The notes: generated by a model not told the origin, from the sequence alone. A stretch of 24,450 nucleotides of DNA from Coprococcus sp. (GCA_016297495.1 JAEDGN010000037.1:1-24450); one strand, 5' to 3'. Positions 1 through 8,412 are shown, counted from the first letter of the stretch. Program-made: numbers and translations.

Positions 1-1007
1 AGCATATTGACGCTGAAAGTATCTTCCAGTCGGGTCTTCTTGTAGAGCAGGGCCAGCAGATTGTCCACATCTGCCTGTTTTTTCAGTTCCAGGACGATGC
101 GGATGCCTTCTTTGGAGGATTGATTGGAAATATCAATGATATCTGTTGTCTTTTTGGTCTCCACAAGAGAATAGACATCGTTAAGGAACTTGCCTATGTT
201 GGCGCCGATCATGGTATAGGGAATCTCGGTAATAACAAGGCGCAGTTTCCCGCCTTTGTCATGCTCGATCTCCACACGTCCCCTGAGTTTGATCTTGCCG
301 CTGCCTGTTTCATATATATTCAGGAGTTCATCCTTGTTAATGACAATGCCGCCTGTCGGGAAATCCGGCCCCTGGATATACTGCATCAGTTCAGCTGTCG
401 TCAGCTGATCATTTTTCATATAGGCCTTGACTGCGTCAATGACTTCACCAAGATTGTGAGGCGGGGTGCTGGTTACCATTCCGACGGCGATACCATCAGA
501 ACCGTTGATCAGGAAATTCGGCAGACGGACAGGAAGGACCGTTGGTTCCTTCTCGGTCTCGTCGAAATTCGGTACGAAATCAACAATATCTTTATCCAGA
601 TCGGCCAGAAATGCCTCCTGAGTGACCTTCTGAAGGCGTGCCTCCGTGTAACGCATGGCGGCGGCGCCATCACCTTCGATGGAACCAAAATTGCCATGGC
701 CGTCCACCAGAGGCAGTCCTTTCTTGAAATCCTGAGCCATGACGACAAGTGCTTCATAGATGGAGCTGTCACCATGAGGGTGGTATTTGCCCATGGTATC
801 ACCGACAATACGGGCACATTTACGGTAAGGTTTGTCATAGCGGATGGCCAGCTCATACATATCATAGAGTGTCCGCCGCTGAACCGGCTTTAATCCGTCA
901 CGGATATCCGGCAGTGCACGGGAGATAATGACACTCATAGCATAATCGACGTAGGACTTCTGCATGATGTCTGCATAATCCGTGCGAATGATCTGTTCCT
1001 GTATCAT
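1..1007 (-). CDS. parC: Type IIA DNA topoisomerase subunit A (ParC/GyrA-like), 3' end cut off by window edge
   Basis: This is the N-terminal 335 residues of the DNA-cleaving subunit of topoisomerase IV or gyrase, which cuts and rejoins both strands with the B subunit. The ATG at 1007 has an AGGAGG (1015-1020) seven bases upstream, overlapping the stop of the B-subunit gene, so the two are translationally linked. Visible features: ALPDIRDGLKPVQRR near residues 31-45, the quinolone-determining region GKYHPHGDSSIYE (73-85, with Ser81/Ser82 and Glu85, no obvious resistance change), and AAAMRYTEARL with catalytic Tyr120. The C-terminal beta-propeller, which would separate GyrA from ParC, lies outside the window. 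The ParC name is chosen because many Clostridia carry a second topoisomerase pair in B-then-A order away from dnaA. GyrA remains possible. Confidence 0.85.
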   Translation of the reverse strand, partial: MIQEQIIRTDYADIMQKSYVDYAMSVIISRALPDIRDGLKPVQRRTLYDMYELAIRYDKPYRKCARIVGDTMGKYHPHGDSSIYEALVVMAQDFKKGLPLVDGHGNFGSIEGDGAAAMRYTEARLQKVTQEAFLADLDKDIVDFVPNFDETEKEPTVLPVRLPNFLINGSDGIAVGMVTSTPPHNLGEVIDAVKAYMKNDQLTTAELMQYIQGPDFPTGGIVINKDELLNIYETGSGKIKLRGRVEIEHDKGGKLRLVITEIPYTMIGANIGKFLNDVYSLVETKKTTDIIDISNQSSKEGIRIVLELKKQADVDNLLALLYKKTRLEDTFSVNM

Positions 1008-1019
1008 GCATATTCCTCC

Positions 1020-2942
1020 TTAAATATCCAGTTCAGCATCATGGGCATGCTGATAAATAAAAGCTTTCCTTGGCGGAACATCCGGTCCCATGAGCATGCC
1101 GGTGATGTCGGATGCAATCCGGGCATCGTCGATCTCCACCTTCTTCAGAATCCGGGTTTCAGGGTTTAAAGTTGTCTCCCAGAGCTGGGAAGCATCCATT
1201 TCACCCAGACCTTTGTATCGCTGGAGTGTAAAGCTGCCCTTATGGGTTTTCCGGTAATGTTCAAGGGCCTTGTCATCGTAAAGATATTCCTCTTTGCCTT
1301 TGGAGGGCATGACCTTGTAAAGAGGCGGCATGGCAATATAGACATGTCCCTCGTAGATCAGTTCGGGCATAAAACGGTAGAATAATGTCAGCAGCAGTGT
1401 GCTGATATGGGCACCATCCACATCCGCATCGGCCATGATGACGATCTTATTATACCGGAGCTTTGTAATATCAAAGTCGTTGCCATAGCCCTCAGAAAAG
1501 CCGCAGCCAAAGGCGTTGATCATGGTCTTGATCTCGGCATTGGCAAGAATCTTATCAATGCTGGCCTTCTCGACGTTGAGGATCTTGCCGCGGATCGGCA
1601 GAATCGCCTGAAAATGACGGTTCCGGGCTGTTTTGGCGGAACCGCCGGCGGAATCTCCCTCCACAATGAAGATCTCACAGATACTGGCATCACGGCTCTC
1701 ACAGTTGGCCAGTTTCCCGTTGGAGTCAAAGGAGAACTTCTGTTTAGTCAGAAGATTGGTTCGGGCTTTTTCTTCTGATTTTCTGATTTTGGCTGCCTTC
1801 TCGGCGCAGGAGAGAACGGTCTTTAAGGTGTCCAGATTCTTGTCAAAGAAACGGACAACTTCTTCATTGACAACCTTGCTTGTGGCCTTTGACGCGTCCT
1901 GATTGTCCAGCTTGGTCTTGGTCTGCCCTTCAAAACGGGGAGCCGGATGCTTGATGGAGATGACGGCGGTCATGCCATTCCTGATGTCTGCTCCGGTGAA
2001 ATTGGCATCCTTTTCCTTTAAAGTGCCGATCTCTCGGGCATAGGCATTCATAATGGTTGTAAAAGCTGCTTTGAATCCTGTGATATGGGTGCCGCCCTCC
2101 GCATTGTAAATATTGTTGCAGAAACCCAGCACATTCTCATGGAACTCATTGACATACTGAAAAGCTCCCTCGATGGTAATGCCTTCGGATTCGCCTTTAA
2201 AGCAGATAACATCGTGAAGTGTTTCTTTGTTCCTGTTCAGATCACGGATAAAACCGGCCAGACCTTCTGGCTCATGGTAAACAATATGTTCTTCCGGATG
2301 AATGCGTTTATCTTCATATATAATAGTAAGTTCCGGATTCAGATAGGCTGTTTCATGGAGACGGCTCTTGATTTCGTCTTCTTTGAAGTCTGTCTTTTCA
2401 AAAATCTCCTTGTCGGGTAGAAAGGAGATGGTGGTACCTGTTTTGCGGGTATTGCCGATGACCGGCAGAAGGCCGTTCTCCAGTTCAATAGTCGGTATAC
2501 CCCGGGCATAGCGGTCATGATGAATGCAGCCTTCGCGGCTGATGGTCACATCCAGCCATTCGGAGAGGGCATTGACGACGGAAGAACCTACGCCGTGAAG
2601 ACCGCCGCTGGTCTTGTAGACAGAGTCATCAAACTTGCCGCCGGCATGCAGTGTTGTAAAGACGAGTCGCTCTGCAGACATGCCTTTTTTGTGCATACCG
2701 ACGGGGATACCGCGGCCATTATCAGAGATGGTGGCGGAACCGTCTTTATTTAACGTGACATGAATCTCACTGCAGAAACCGGCCAGATGCTCGTCCACAG
2801 AGTTGTCTACGATTTCATAAATCAGATGATTCAGACCTTTGCGGGATACGCTGCCGATATACATGCCGGGGCGCTTGCGGACCGCTTCGAGACCTTCCAG
2901 CACGGAAATACTGTCAGCATTATAGGAATTGGTCGTTGTCAT
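1020..2942 (-). CDS. parE: Type IIA DNA topoisomerase subunit B (ParE/GyrB-like)
   Basis: This is the 640-residue ATPase subunit that partners the downstream A subunit to control supercoiling or decatenate chromosomes. GHKL ATPase motifs: EIVDNSVDE (43-51), DNGRG (74-78) and the lid TSGGLHGVGSSVVNALS (111-127). The transducer has QTKTKLDN with its lysine (340-347). TOPRIM motifs are EGDSAGGSAK (428-437) and DADVDGAH for metal binding. The length fits GyrB/ParE lacking the insertion of gamma-proteobacterial GyrB. Start at 2942 is supported by AAAGGA a few bases upstream. Phrases such as KGLNHLIYEIVDN and the end NAEGGTHITGF.. differ from canonical gyrB, which usually sits beside dnaN-recF, so this is probably the second pair (ParE). 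The ParE versus GyrB choice is moderate; the enzyme class is certain. Confidence 0.9.
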   Translation of the reverse strand: MTTTNSYNADSISVLEGLEAVRKRPGMYIGSVSRKGLNHLIYEIVDNSVDEHLAGFCSEIHVTLNKDGSATISDNGRGIPVGMHKKGMSAERLVFTTLHAGGKFDDSVYKTSGGLHGVGSSVVNALSEWLDVTISREGCIHHDRYARGIPTIELENGLLPVIGNTRKTGTTISFLPDKEIFEKTDFKEDEIKSRLHETAYLNPELTIIYEDKRIHPEEHIVYHEPEGLAGFIRDLNRNKETLHDVICFKGESEGITIEGAFQYVNEFHENVLGFCNNIYNAEGGTHITGFKAAFTTIMNAYAREIGTLKEKDANFTGADIRNGMTAVISIKHPAPRFEGQTKTKLDNQDASKATSKVVNEEVVRFFDKNLDTLKTVLSCAEKAAKIRKSEEKARTNLLTKQKFSFDSNGKLANCESRDASICEIFIVEGDSAGGSAKTARNRHFQAILPIRGKILNVEKASIDKILANAEIKTMINAFGCGFSEGYGNDFDITKLRYNKIVIMADADVDGAHISTLLLTLFYRFMPELIYEGHVYIAMPPLYKVMPSKGKEEYLYDDKALEHYRKTHKGSFTLQRYKGLGEMDASQLWETTLNPETRILKKVEIDDARIASDITGMLMGPDVPPRKAFIYQHAHDAELDI

Positions 2943-2979
2943 AGTGTCATCCTTTCAACTTAATTTGCAGTGCTTCTAT

Positions 2980-3007
2980 CTTATACCATGGCAGAAGAGA
3001 CTGTCAA
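2980..3007 (-). promoter_or_regulatory. Sigma-A promoter for the topoisomerase operon
   Basis: On the minus strand a perfect -35 TTGACA (3002-3007) is followed after 16 bases by TATAAG (2980-2985), about 38 bases before the parE start. It is the only good promoter in that gap and is back-to-back with the pfkA promoter. Confidence 0.65.
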
Positions 3008-3041
3008 GGGAAAAGAACGTATATTCGATAAAATTTTCCTG

Positions 3042-3070
3042 TTGAATTTGTTGCTGTTTTACTATATAGT
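3042..3070 (+). promoter_or_regulatory. Sigma-A promoter for pfkA-dnaX-ybaB-recR
   Basis: TTGAAT (3042-3047), a 17-base spacer and TATAGT (3065-3070) precede the pfkA start by about 48 bases. No other promoter-like sequence is seen before recR ends, so it could serve the four-gene unit. Confidence 0.6.
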
Positions 3071-3117
3071 ATTAAAATAGGGAAAAAGATAAATTCTAAG
3101 CAAAGGATGTGACGTAT

Positions 3118-4194
3118 ATGTTGCGAGTTGGTATGCTGACCAGTGGTGGTGACTGTCAGGCTTTGAATGCAACCATGAGAGGTGTTGCGAAGACTTTATA
3201 TAATGCGAATCCCGATACACAGATTTTCGGTTTTGAAGAGGGCTACAGAGGCCTGATGTATAATGATTATATTTTAATGAAACCCAGTGATTTTTCAGGT
3301 ATCCTGACAAAAGGCGGAACGATTCTCGGTTCTTCACGACAGCCGTTTAAACTGATGCGGGTGCCGGGTGAGAACGGATTTAACAAGGTGGAGGCCATGA
3401 AGGCCACTTACCGCAATCTGAAGCTGGACTGTCTGGTCATTCTGGGAGGCAACGGCACACAGAAGACGGCCAATCTGCTGAGTGAGGAGGGGCTGAATAT
3501 CGTCTCTCTTCCCAAGACGATAGATAATGATATTTATGGTACGGATATGACCTTTGGCTTCCAGAGTGCCGTCGACATTGCGACCAATGCCATTGATTGT
3601 ATCCATACAACAGCCGCGTCCCATGGACGTGTTTTCATTGTAGAGCTCATGGGGCACAAGGTAGGCTGGCTTACATTGCATGCAGGTATCGCCGGCGGCG
3701 CAGATATTATTCTTCTGCCGGAGATTCCATATAGTTTTGATTCTGTATTGCTGGCCATTAAGCGCCGGAACAAGACAGGCAAACGCTTCAGTATTCTGGC
3801 AGTTGCCGAGGGAGCTATTTCCCAGGAGGATGCAAAATTATCCAAGAAGGAATATCAGAAGAAGAAAGAGACCAGTCCGTTCCCGTCCGTATCCTATGAG
3901 ATTGGCAAGCGGGTGCAGGATGCACTGGGCCAGGAAGTGCGTATTGTTGTTCCGGGTCATACGCAGAGAGGCGGCAGCCCGGATGCGTACGACCGTGTTG
4001 TGGCTACCCGTCTGGGAGCAGCGGCAGGCCGTATGATCCTGGAAGGCAGATATGGCTGCATGGCAGCCTTCAGGAATAATGAGATTGTTTCCGTACCGCT
4101 GAAGGAAGTAGCGGGCCGTCTTAAGACTGTCAATCCGGATTCGGACATCATTCGTCAGGCCCGGGATCTGGGAATCAGCTTTGGCAACGAATAA
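3118..4194 (+). CDS. pfkA: 6-phosphofructokinase (PfkA superfamily, atypical subgroup)
   Basis: It phosphorylates fructose 6-phosphate to fructose 1,6-bisphosphate in cytosolic glycolysis. The 358-residue protein is longer than the about 320 residues of E. coli PfkA. Motifs: LTSGGDCQALNA (7-18), phosphoryl-donor loop GGNGTQ (110-115), PKTIDNDI with catalytic aspartate (132-139), MGHKVGW (178-184), and GHTQRGGSPDAYDR (280-293). The Gly after Asn112 corresponds to the glycine found in ATP-using enzymes, while Lys133 before TIDND is typical of the pyrophosphate-type and plant/trypanosome branches, so the donor cannot be fixed by eye; ATP is favoured. The usual GGDG aspartate is Asn and MGR is MGH. 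ATG 3118 is chosen over a GTG at 3109 because AAAGGA (3102-3107) sits ten bases from the ATG and abuts the GTG. dnaX follows after 21 bases. Confidence 0.9.
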   Translation: MLRVGMLTSGGDCQALNATMRGVAKTLYNANPDTQIFGFEEGYRGLMYNDYILMKPSDFSGILTKGGTILGSSRQPFKLMRVPGENGFNKVEAMKATYRNLKLDCLVILGGNGTQKTANLLSEEGLNIVSLPKTIDNDIYGTDMTFGFQSAVDIATNAIDCIHTTAASHGRVFIVELMGHKVGWLTLHAGIAGGADIILLPEIPYSFDSVLLAIKRRNKTGKRFSILAVAEGAISQEDAKLSKKEYQKKKETSPFPSVSYEIGKRVQDALGQEVRIVVPGHTQRGGSPDAYDRVVATRLGAAAGRMILEGRYGCMAAFRNNEIVSVPLKEVAGRLKTVNPDSDIIRQARDLGISFGNE

Positions 4195-4215
4195 TTATAA
4201 AGCAGGAGGCGGAAA

Positions 4216-5787
4216 ATGGCTTATCAGGCATTGTACCGTAAATGGCGTCCTTCCGGTTTTGATGAGGTCAGGGGCCAGGATCATATTGTAACGACTTTGA
4301 AAAATCAGATACAGATGAACCGTATCGGGCATGCTTATCTCTTTTGCGGGACCCGTGGTACCGGCAAGACAACCATCGCCAAGATATTTGCGAAGGCGGT
4401 GAATTGTGAGCATCCGGTGAACGGCAGTCCATGCAACGAATGTGCCATGTGCAGGGCGGTCAATGAACAGCGTTCCATGAATGTCATTGAGATAGATGCC
4501 GCTTCGAATAATGGTGTGGACAATATCCGTGAGATCAGGGATGAGGTGGCCTATTCTCCGTCAGAGGGGCGCTATAAAGTCTATATCATCGATGAAGTGC
4601 ATATGCTTTCTATAGGCGCTTTCAATGCGCTGCTTAAGACCCTGGAGGAACCGCCGTCTTATGTTATTTTTATTCTGGCAACGACGGAGGCACATAAGAT
4701 TCCGATTACCATTCTGTCCAGATGTCAGCGCTATGATTTCAGAAGAATTTCAACGGCAACGATTGCAGGAAGGCTGCGGGAGCTGGCTGATGCAGAAGGT
4801 ATTGATGCGGAGGATGCAGCACTGAATTATGTGGCCCGCATGGCGGATGGTTCCATGCGTGATGCTTTAAGTCTTCTGGATCAGTGCAATGCATTTTATA
4901 TCGGACAAAAGCTGAAATACGAGAATGTGCTTGAGGTCCTTGGGGCAGTTGATACATCTGTTTTTGGACGTTTGCTGCGATATGTCGCTGTTCAGGATAC
5001 GACAGCAGTTATCCGTCTGGTGGATGAGATCGTCATGCAGGGAAGAGAACTGACGCAGTTTGTAGTGGATTTCACCTGGTATCTGAGGAATCTTCTGATG
5101 ATACAAAGCTCAGGTGATCTGACCGATCTGGTAGAGGCTTCGGAAGAGCAGCTTCGAACCATGCAGGAGGAGGCTGCGCTGGTGGATGCCAATACACTGA
5201 TGCGGTATATACGCATATTCTCTGATCTGTCCGGGCAGGTGCGTTATTCCACTCAGAAGCGTGTGCTGGTGGAGGTGGCATTGATTAAACTGTGCCAGCC
5301 GGCCATGGAACGTAATCTGGATTCTCTGGTGAACCGCCTGTCCATTCTTGAACAGAAGATGGCACAGGGAATTGCGGCAGCTCCACAGACGGCAGTGAAT
5401 GTTCAGAGTGATATGACTGGTGCAGGCGGCAGCGGGGCAGAAGCGGCAAAGCCTCAGCAAAAGGCTTTATCAGAAGATATAAAACTGATTATTGAACGAT
5501 GGAAACAGGTGCTTGGGGATCTGACACCGAGTATGGGGCTGATGCTGAAAGGAGCATGCATATCGGAGGGGCCGGAGCACCAGCTGATGATCGGTTTGCC
5601 CGATGAGATGAGATATGGATATTTTGAGGATGAGAATCACCGGCAGACGCTGGAACAGGCTCTTAGTGAACGGGCCGGCAAGGAAGTCAGGGCTGCCTTT
5701 GTGAAGCTTCAGCAGGAGGCAGCAGCCGGTGATTTTATAGACCCTGTACAGGCATTTCAGGGTATAGATATTATTTATGAGGATTAG
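4216..5787 (+). CDS. dnaX: DNA polymerase III subunits gamma/tau
   Basis: This is the AAA+ clamp-loader ATPase of the replicative polymerase holoenzyme. The 523-residue protein opens with MAYQALYRKWRP, a hallmark of DnaX. Walker A is GTRGTGKT (45-52); the zinc module cysteines are 64, 73, 76 and 79; Walker B is DEVH (126-129) after VYII; the sensor region reads ILATTEAHKIPITILSRCQRYDF. The C-terminal part after about residue 370 is a low-complexity linker and a tau-like domain. AGGAGG at 4204-4209 is six bases from the ATG. No A-rich slippery heptamer like that of E. coli dnaX was found, so a single product is expected. Its stop overlaps the ribosome binding site of ybaB, the usual bacterial order dnaX-ybaB-recR. 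Confidence 0.96.
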   Translation: MAYQALYRKWRPSGFDEVRGQDHIVTTLKNQIQMNRIGHAYLFCGTRGTGKTTIAKIFAKAVNCEHPVNGSPCNECAMCRAVNEQRSMNVIEIDAASNNGVDNIREIRDEVAYSPSEGRYKVYIIDEVHMLSIGAFNALLKTLEEPPSYVIFILATTEAHKIPITILSRCQRYDFRRISTATIAGRLRELADAEGIDAEDAALNYVARMADGSMRDALSLLDQCNAFYIGQKLKYENVLEVLGAVDTSVFGRLLRYVAVQDTTAVIRLVDEIVMQGRELTQFVVDFTWYLRNLLMIQSSGDLTDLVEASEEQLRTMQEEAALVDANTLMRYIRIFSDLSGQVRYSTQKRVLVEVALIKLCQPAMERNLDSLVNRLSILEQKMAQGIAAAPQTAVNVQSDMTGAGGSGAEAAKPQQKALSEDIKLIIERWKQVLGDLTPSMGLMLKGACISEGPEHQLMIGLPDEMRYGYFEDENHRQTLEQALSERAGKEVRAAFVKLQQEAAAGDFIDPVQAFQGIDIIYED

Positions 5788-5798
5788 GAGGAATAGTA

Positions 5799-6143
5799 AT
5801 GGCAAAAAGAGGTGGATTTCCGGGTGGTATGCCTGGTAATATGAATAATTTAATGAAACAGGCCCAGAGGATGCAGCGTCAGATGGAGGAGGCCCAGAAA
5901 GAACTTGAGACCAAGGAAGTTGAAGCTGCTGCAGGCGGCGGCGCTGTCAAGGTTAAGGTATCCGGCAAGAAGGAGGTACTGTCTGTTACCATTGATCCTG
6001 AGGTGGTTGACCCGGACGATGTGGAGATGCTCGAAGACCTGATCGTCGCTGCAACCAATGAAGCTCTCCGCAAAATGGATGAGGTATCCCAGTCATCTAT
6101 GGCCAAGATTACAGGCGGCCTGGGCGGAGGATTCGGATTCTAA
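5799..6143 (+). CDS. ybaB: YbaB/EbfC family nucleoid-associated protein
   Basis: This small DNA-binding dimer (114 residues) is found throughout bacteria between dnaX and recR. Family members bind DNA without strong specificity and are linked to nucleoid organisation and recombination. The sequence shows the typical Gly/Met-rich start (GGFPGGMPGNMNNLMKQAQRMQRQMEEAQKELE), a coiled-coil helix at about residues 14-42, and the core VKVSGKKEVLSVTIDPEVVDPDDVEMLEDLIVAATNEALRK. The tail is GGLGGGFGF. An AGGAGG overlapping the dnaX stop serves its ATG. Its TAA overlaps the recR ATG by one base (TAATG), implying translational coupling. Exact role here is by family only. Confidence 0.95.
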   Translation: MAKRGGFPGGMPGNMNNLMKQAQRMQRQMEEAQKELETKEVEAAAGGGAVKVKVSGKKEVLSVTIDPEVVDPDDVEMLEDLIVAATNEALRKMDEVSQSSMAKITGGLGGGFGF

Positions 6144-6739
6144 TGGATGCATACAGCAGTCAGATTAATAAACTGATTGAGGAATTGTCGAAGTTGCCGG
6201 GAATCGGCGCCAAATCGGCGCAGCGTCTGGCATTTCATATTATCAACATGCCGAAGGATCAGGTGGAGAACCTGGCCGGCACGATTGTCAATGCCAGGCA
6301 AAAGGTCAGGTACTGCAGCTGCTGCTGGAATCTGACGGACAGTGAATTGTGTCCGATCTGTGCCAATCCGAAAAGAGATCCCCATACGATCATGGTGGTA
6401 GAGACACCAAGGGATCTGGCAGCCTATGAGAAAACAAGAAAATATGAGGGGGTCTATCATGTGCTCCACGGAGCGATTTCTCCCATGCTGGGGGTAGGCC
6501 CTTCCGATATCCGCCTGAAAGAACTGATGACCCGTTTGCAGGGGGATGTGACAGAAGTTATCATTGCAACCAATTCTACACTGGAAGGAGAAACAACCGC
6601 CATGTATATCAGTAAGCTGATCAAGCCAACGGGTATTAAAGTGACGAGAATTGCCAGTGGTGTGCCGGTGGGCGGTGATCTGGAATACATCGATGAAGTG
6701 ACCTTGCTGCGGGCCCTTGAAGGCAGAACAGAATTATAA
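6143..6739 (+). CDS. recR: Recombination mediator RecR
   Basis: RecR acts with RecF/RecO to load RecA on gapped DNA during recombinational repair. The 198-residue length is standard. Domains in order: helix-hairpin-helix SKLPGIGAKSAQRLAFHI (16-33), zinc finger with Cys58-Cys61 and Cys70-Cys73 (an extra Cys60 lies between), Toprim domain starting at VVETPRDLAAYEKT (85-98) and continuing through ATNSTLEGETTAMYI, and a C-terminal Walker-B-like stretch VTRIASGVPVGGDLEYIDEVTLLRALEGR. Start at 6143 overlaps the ybaB stop; a weak GGAGG lies about 12 bases upstream, so coupling probably drives translation. No clear terminator follows; the next 197 bases are strongly AT-rich. Confidence 0.97.
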   Translation: MDAYSSQINKLIEELSKLPGIGAKSAQRLAFHIINMPKDQVENLAGTIVNARQKVRYCSCCWNLTDSELCPICANPKRDPHTIMVVETPRDLAAYEKTRKYEGVYHVLHGAISPMLGVGPSDIRLKELMTRLQGDVTEVIIATNSTLEGETTAMYISKLIKPTGIKVTRIASGVPVGGDLEYIDEVTLLRALEGRTEL

Positions 6740-6856
6740 ATTATATAAATACAGATTAATAATAATTTTAGAGGAACTGATATAATTGTTGATACGGCTC
6801 CTTTTATTTTACAAATGTAAATTACCTAGTCCAATATTGTAATATATTATTATAAA

Positions 6857-6890
6857 ACATGAACTATAATTGATTATATGACATGAACTA
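6857..6890 (+). repeat. Direct repeat ACATGAACTA x2 upstream of XRE regulator, possible operator
   Basis: Two identical ten-base copies of ACATGAACTA start at 6857 and 6881, 24 bases apart, on the same face of the helix if about 12 bases per turn is tolerated. They sit 47-80 bases before the regulator start in an otherwise AT-only spacer (6740-6936). Autoregulation by the XRE protein is an inference. A weak promoter (TTGATT 6870-6875, TTATAT 6894-6899) would overlap the second copy. Confidence 0.4.
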
Positions 6891-6936
6891 AAGTTATATA
6901 ATAATTATATTATAGTAAAAAAGAGTAGGTAAGTAG

Positions 6937-7254
6937 ATGAATCTGGCAATTGGTAAAACGGTTAAAAATTTAAGGGTAAAAAATAATATGACACAGGAAC
7001 AGCTGGCAGAGGCCATTGATGTCTGCGTGACATATATAAGCAAGATCGAGAATAACCGTGTGAATAATATCAGCCTGTCGATAGCCTGTGATCTGGCGGA
7101 TGTATTGCATGTCTCCGTTGGCTATCTGATCGGTCAATCTACAGAAACAGAGATGATGGATGAGGAAATGACGAGAAAGTTCGCAGAATGTTCGTCTTCG
7201 GAGAAACGGAAGGTTTTAAAGATCATGGATGTTTTAAGAGAAGATGATGAATAA
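6937..7254 (+). CDS. XRE-family helix-turn-helix transcriptional regulator
   Basis: This 105-residue cytosolic DNA-binding protein has a Cro/C1-type HTH at about residues 5-62: VKNLRVKNNMTQEQLAEAIDVCVTYISKIENN, with the turn at EAIDV and the recognition helix around VTYISKIE. A short acidic C-terminal part follows (EMTRKFAECSSSEKRKVLKIMDVLREDDE), probably for dimerisation. The ribosome binding site is poor (GTAGGTAAG). It stands alone in an AT-rich stretch after recR and is closed by a bidirectional terminator, so it is monocistronic. Target genes cannot be told from the sequence; the direct repeat just upstream could be its own operator. Confidence 0.85.
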   Translation: MNLAIGKTVKNLRVKNNMTQEQLAEAIDVCVTYISKIENNRVNNISLSIACDLADVLHVSVGYLIGQSTETEMMDEEMTRKFAECSSSEKRKVLKIMDVLREDDE

Positions 7255-7260
7255 AGTAAA

Positions 7261-7287
7261 GGAGACCTGTGCACAGCACAGGTCTCT
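7261..7287. terminator. Bidirectional intrinsic terminator between XRE and EIIC-like genes
   Basis: A perfect 10-base stem GAGACCTGTG (7262-7271) / CACAGGTCTC (7277-7286) with a five-base loop lies between convergent stop codons. T-rich sequence follows on both strands (TTTATTAT on plus, CTTTACTTTATT on minus), so it can end both transcripts. Confidence 0.8.
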
Positions 7288-7294
7288 GCGTTTA

Positions 7295-8362
7295 TTATAT
7301 AGAAAGCGTCATATCACCATGTTTGATCAGGCTCTTTTTTCTCATGGCTTCTGAGAACAGAAGTGTGAGAACCGCCGGAAGAACAAAATGAAAGAGGACG
7401 ATCTTGATCAGGACGATGGTTGGGGCTTCAGTAGCTGTCATGGTCTGCCAGGTCATGATTTGTCCAACAAGGCCGGAAGTGCCCATACCGCTTCCTGTGG
7501 CATTATTTGTCATACCGACGAGGCTGCTGATGGCAATTGGTCCGAGGATTGCCGACGAGAGTATTTCCGGGATCCAGATCAGCGGATGGCGGACAATATT
7601 CGGTACCTGCAGCATGGAGGTTCCGATGCCCTGGGCCAGCAGGCCGCCGACACCATTTTCACGGAAGCTGGCAACAGCAAAGCCTACCATCTGACAGCAG
7701 CAGCCGATGGTTGCAGCACCTGCAGCAGGGCCGGAAAGGCCAAGGATGATGCCAAGGGCAGCAGAACTGATTGGCAGGGTTAAAACCATACCCATGATAA
7801 CAGAGACAACGATGCCCATGATGACAGGCTGTTGTACAGTTCCCCAGTTAATGATATCGCCGAGGCGGGTCATGATGGCTGACACAGGCGGTCCGACGAT
7901 GATACCGGCAATACCGCCGGTGATAATTGTAATGGCCGGGGTAATGAGAAGATCCAGCTTGGTCTTTCCGGCCAGGATGCTGCCAAGAGCGATACCCACA
8001 AGAGCGGCAATAAATGCTGACAGAGGATCACCAGGGCCTGTAAAGACAAGTGCGCCGTCGGAAATTATTTTTCCGGAGATAATGCTGGTAGCATAAGCGC
8101 CGATCATACCTGCGGCGGCTGCAGAGAGAATGACATAAGTGGATGATTTATATTTGTAAGCGACACCAACGCCAATGCCGGCGCCGGTCAGACGCTGCGC
8201 GATCACGGCAAAAAGTCCCAGATAATAACCGAAATCACCGCCAATCAGATCAGCAATCTGTTTTAAAATCGTTCCTATAATTAATGTGGAAAAAAGACCG
8301 AGGGCCATGCCGCTCAGCCCGTCAATAAAGATCAGATTCAGTATTTTTTTAATTGTTGACAT
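7295..8362 (-). CDS. PTS EIIC-like membrane transporter (stand-alone), possible niacin-related uptake
   Basis: This 355-residue integral membrane protein has about ten hydrophobic segments and Gly/Ala-rich loops. It resembles the stand-alone PTS sugar transporter EIIC-like family (PF13303-type), recognised from phrases such as GLSGMALGLFSTLIIGTI, AAGMIGAYATS, GPGDPLSAFIAALVG and GGIAGIIVGPPVSAIMT. No EIIA, EIIB or HPr is encoded nearby, so a phosphotransferase role is not supported. It is directly downstream of a NiaR-like repressor on the same strand, suggesting it moves niacin or a related pyridine; this is inference. Start at 8362 is set by AAAGGAGG seven bases upstream; an in-frame ATG at 8401 lacks a ribosome binding site. 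A hairpin terminator and a short dyad separate it from niaR. Confidence 0.8.
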   Translation of the reverse strand: MSTIKKILNLIFIDGLSGMALGLFSTLIIGTILKQIADLIGGDFGYYLGLFAVIAQRLTGAGIGVGVAYKYKSSTYVILSAAAAGMIGAYATSIISGKIISDGALVFTGPGDPLSAFIAALVGIALGSILAGKTKLDLLITPAITIITGGIAGIIVGPPVSAIMTRLGDIINWGTVQQPVIMGIVVSVIMGMVLTLPISSAALGIILGLSGPAAGAATIGCCCQMVGFAVASFRENGVGGLLAQGIGTSMLQVPNIVRHPLIWIPEILSSAILGPIAISSLVGMTNNATGSGMGTSGLVGQIMTWQTMTATEAPTIVLIKIVLFHFVLPAVLTLLFSEAMRKKSLIKHGDMTLSI

Positions 8363-8383
8363 AATAACCTCCTTTGGCAGTAC

Positions 8384-8395
8384 AGACAGTTGTCT
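8384..8395. promoter_or_regulatory. Dyad AGACA-N2-TGTCT, candidate operator
   Basis: The 12-base palindrome AGACAGTTGTCT lies 22 bases upstream of the EIIC-like start, after the niaR terminator. A further TGTCT half-site is at 8407-8411. Position and dyad form fit a repressor site for the adjacent NiaR-like protein, but no comparison with known sites was possible. Confidence 0.4.
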
Positions 8396-8412
8396 TGTCA
8401 TGAATGTGTCTG

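Noticed and set aside
120..893. A 257-codon plus-strand frame at the left edge
   Set aside because: It is antisense to the ParC/GyrA-like gene, whose motifs are unambiguous.
5440..5475. Possible programmed frameshift in dnaX giving a short gamma form
   Set aside because: The only A-run here (CAGCAAAAGG) is too short for the A-AAA-AAG slippery heptamer, and no pause hairpin was evident.
7388..8096. Overlapping plus-strand frames opposite the EIIC-like gene
   Set aside because: No motifs or ribosome binding sites; the minus-strand membrane protein explains the region.
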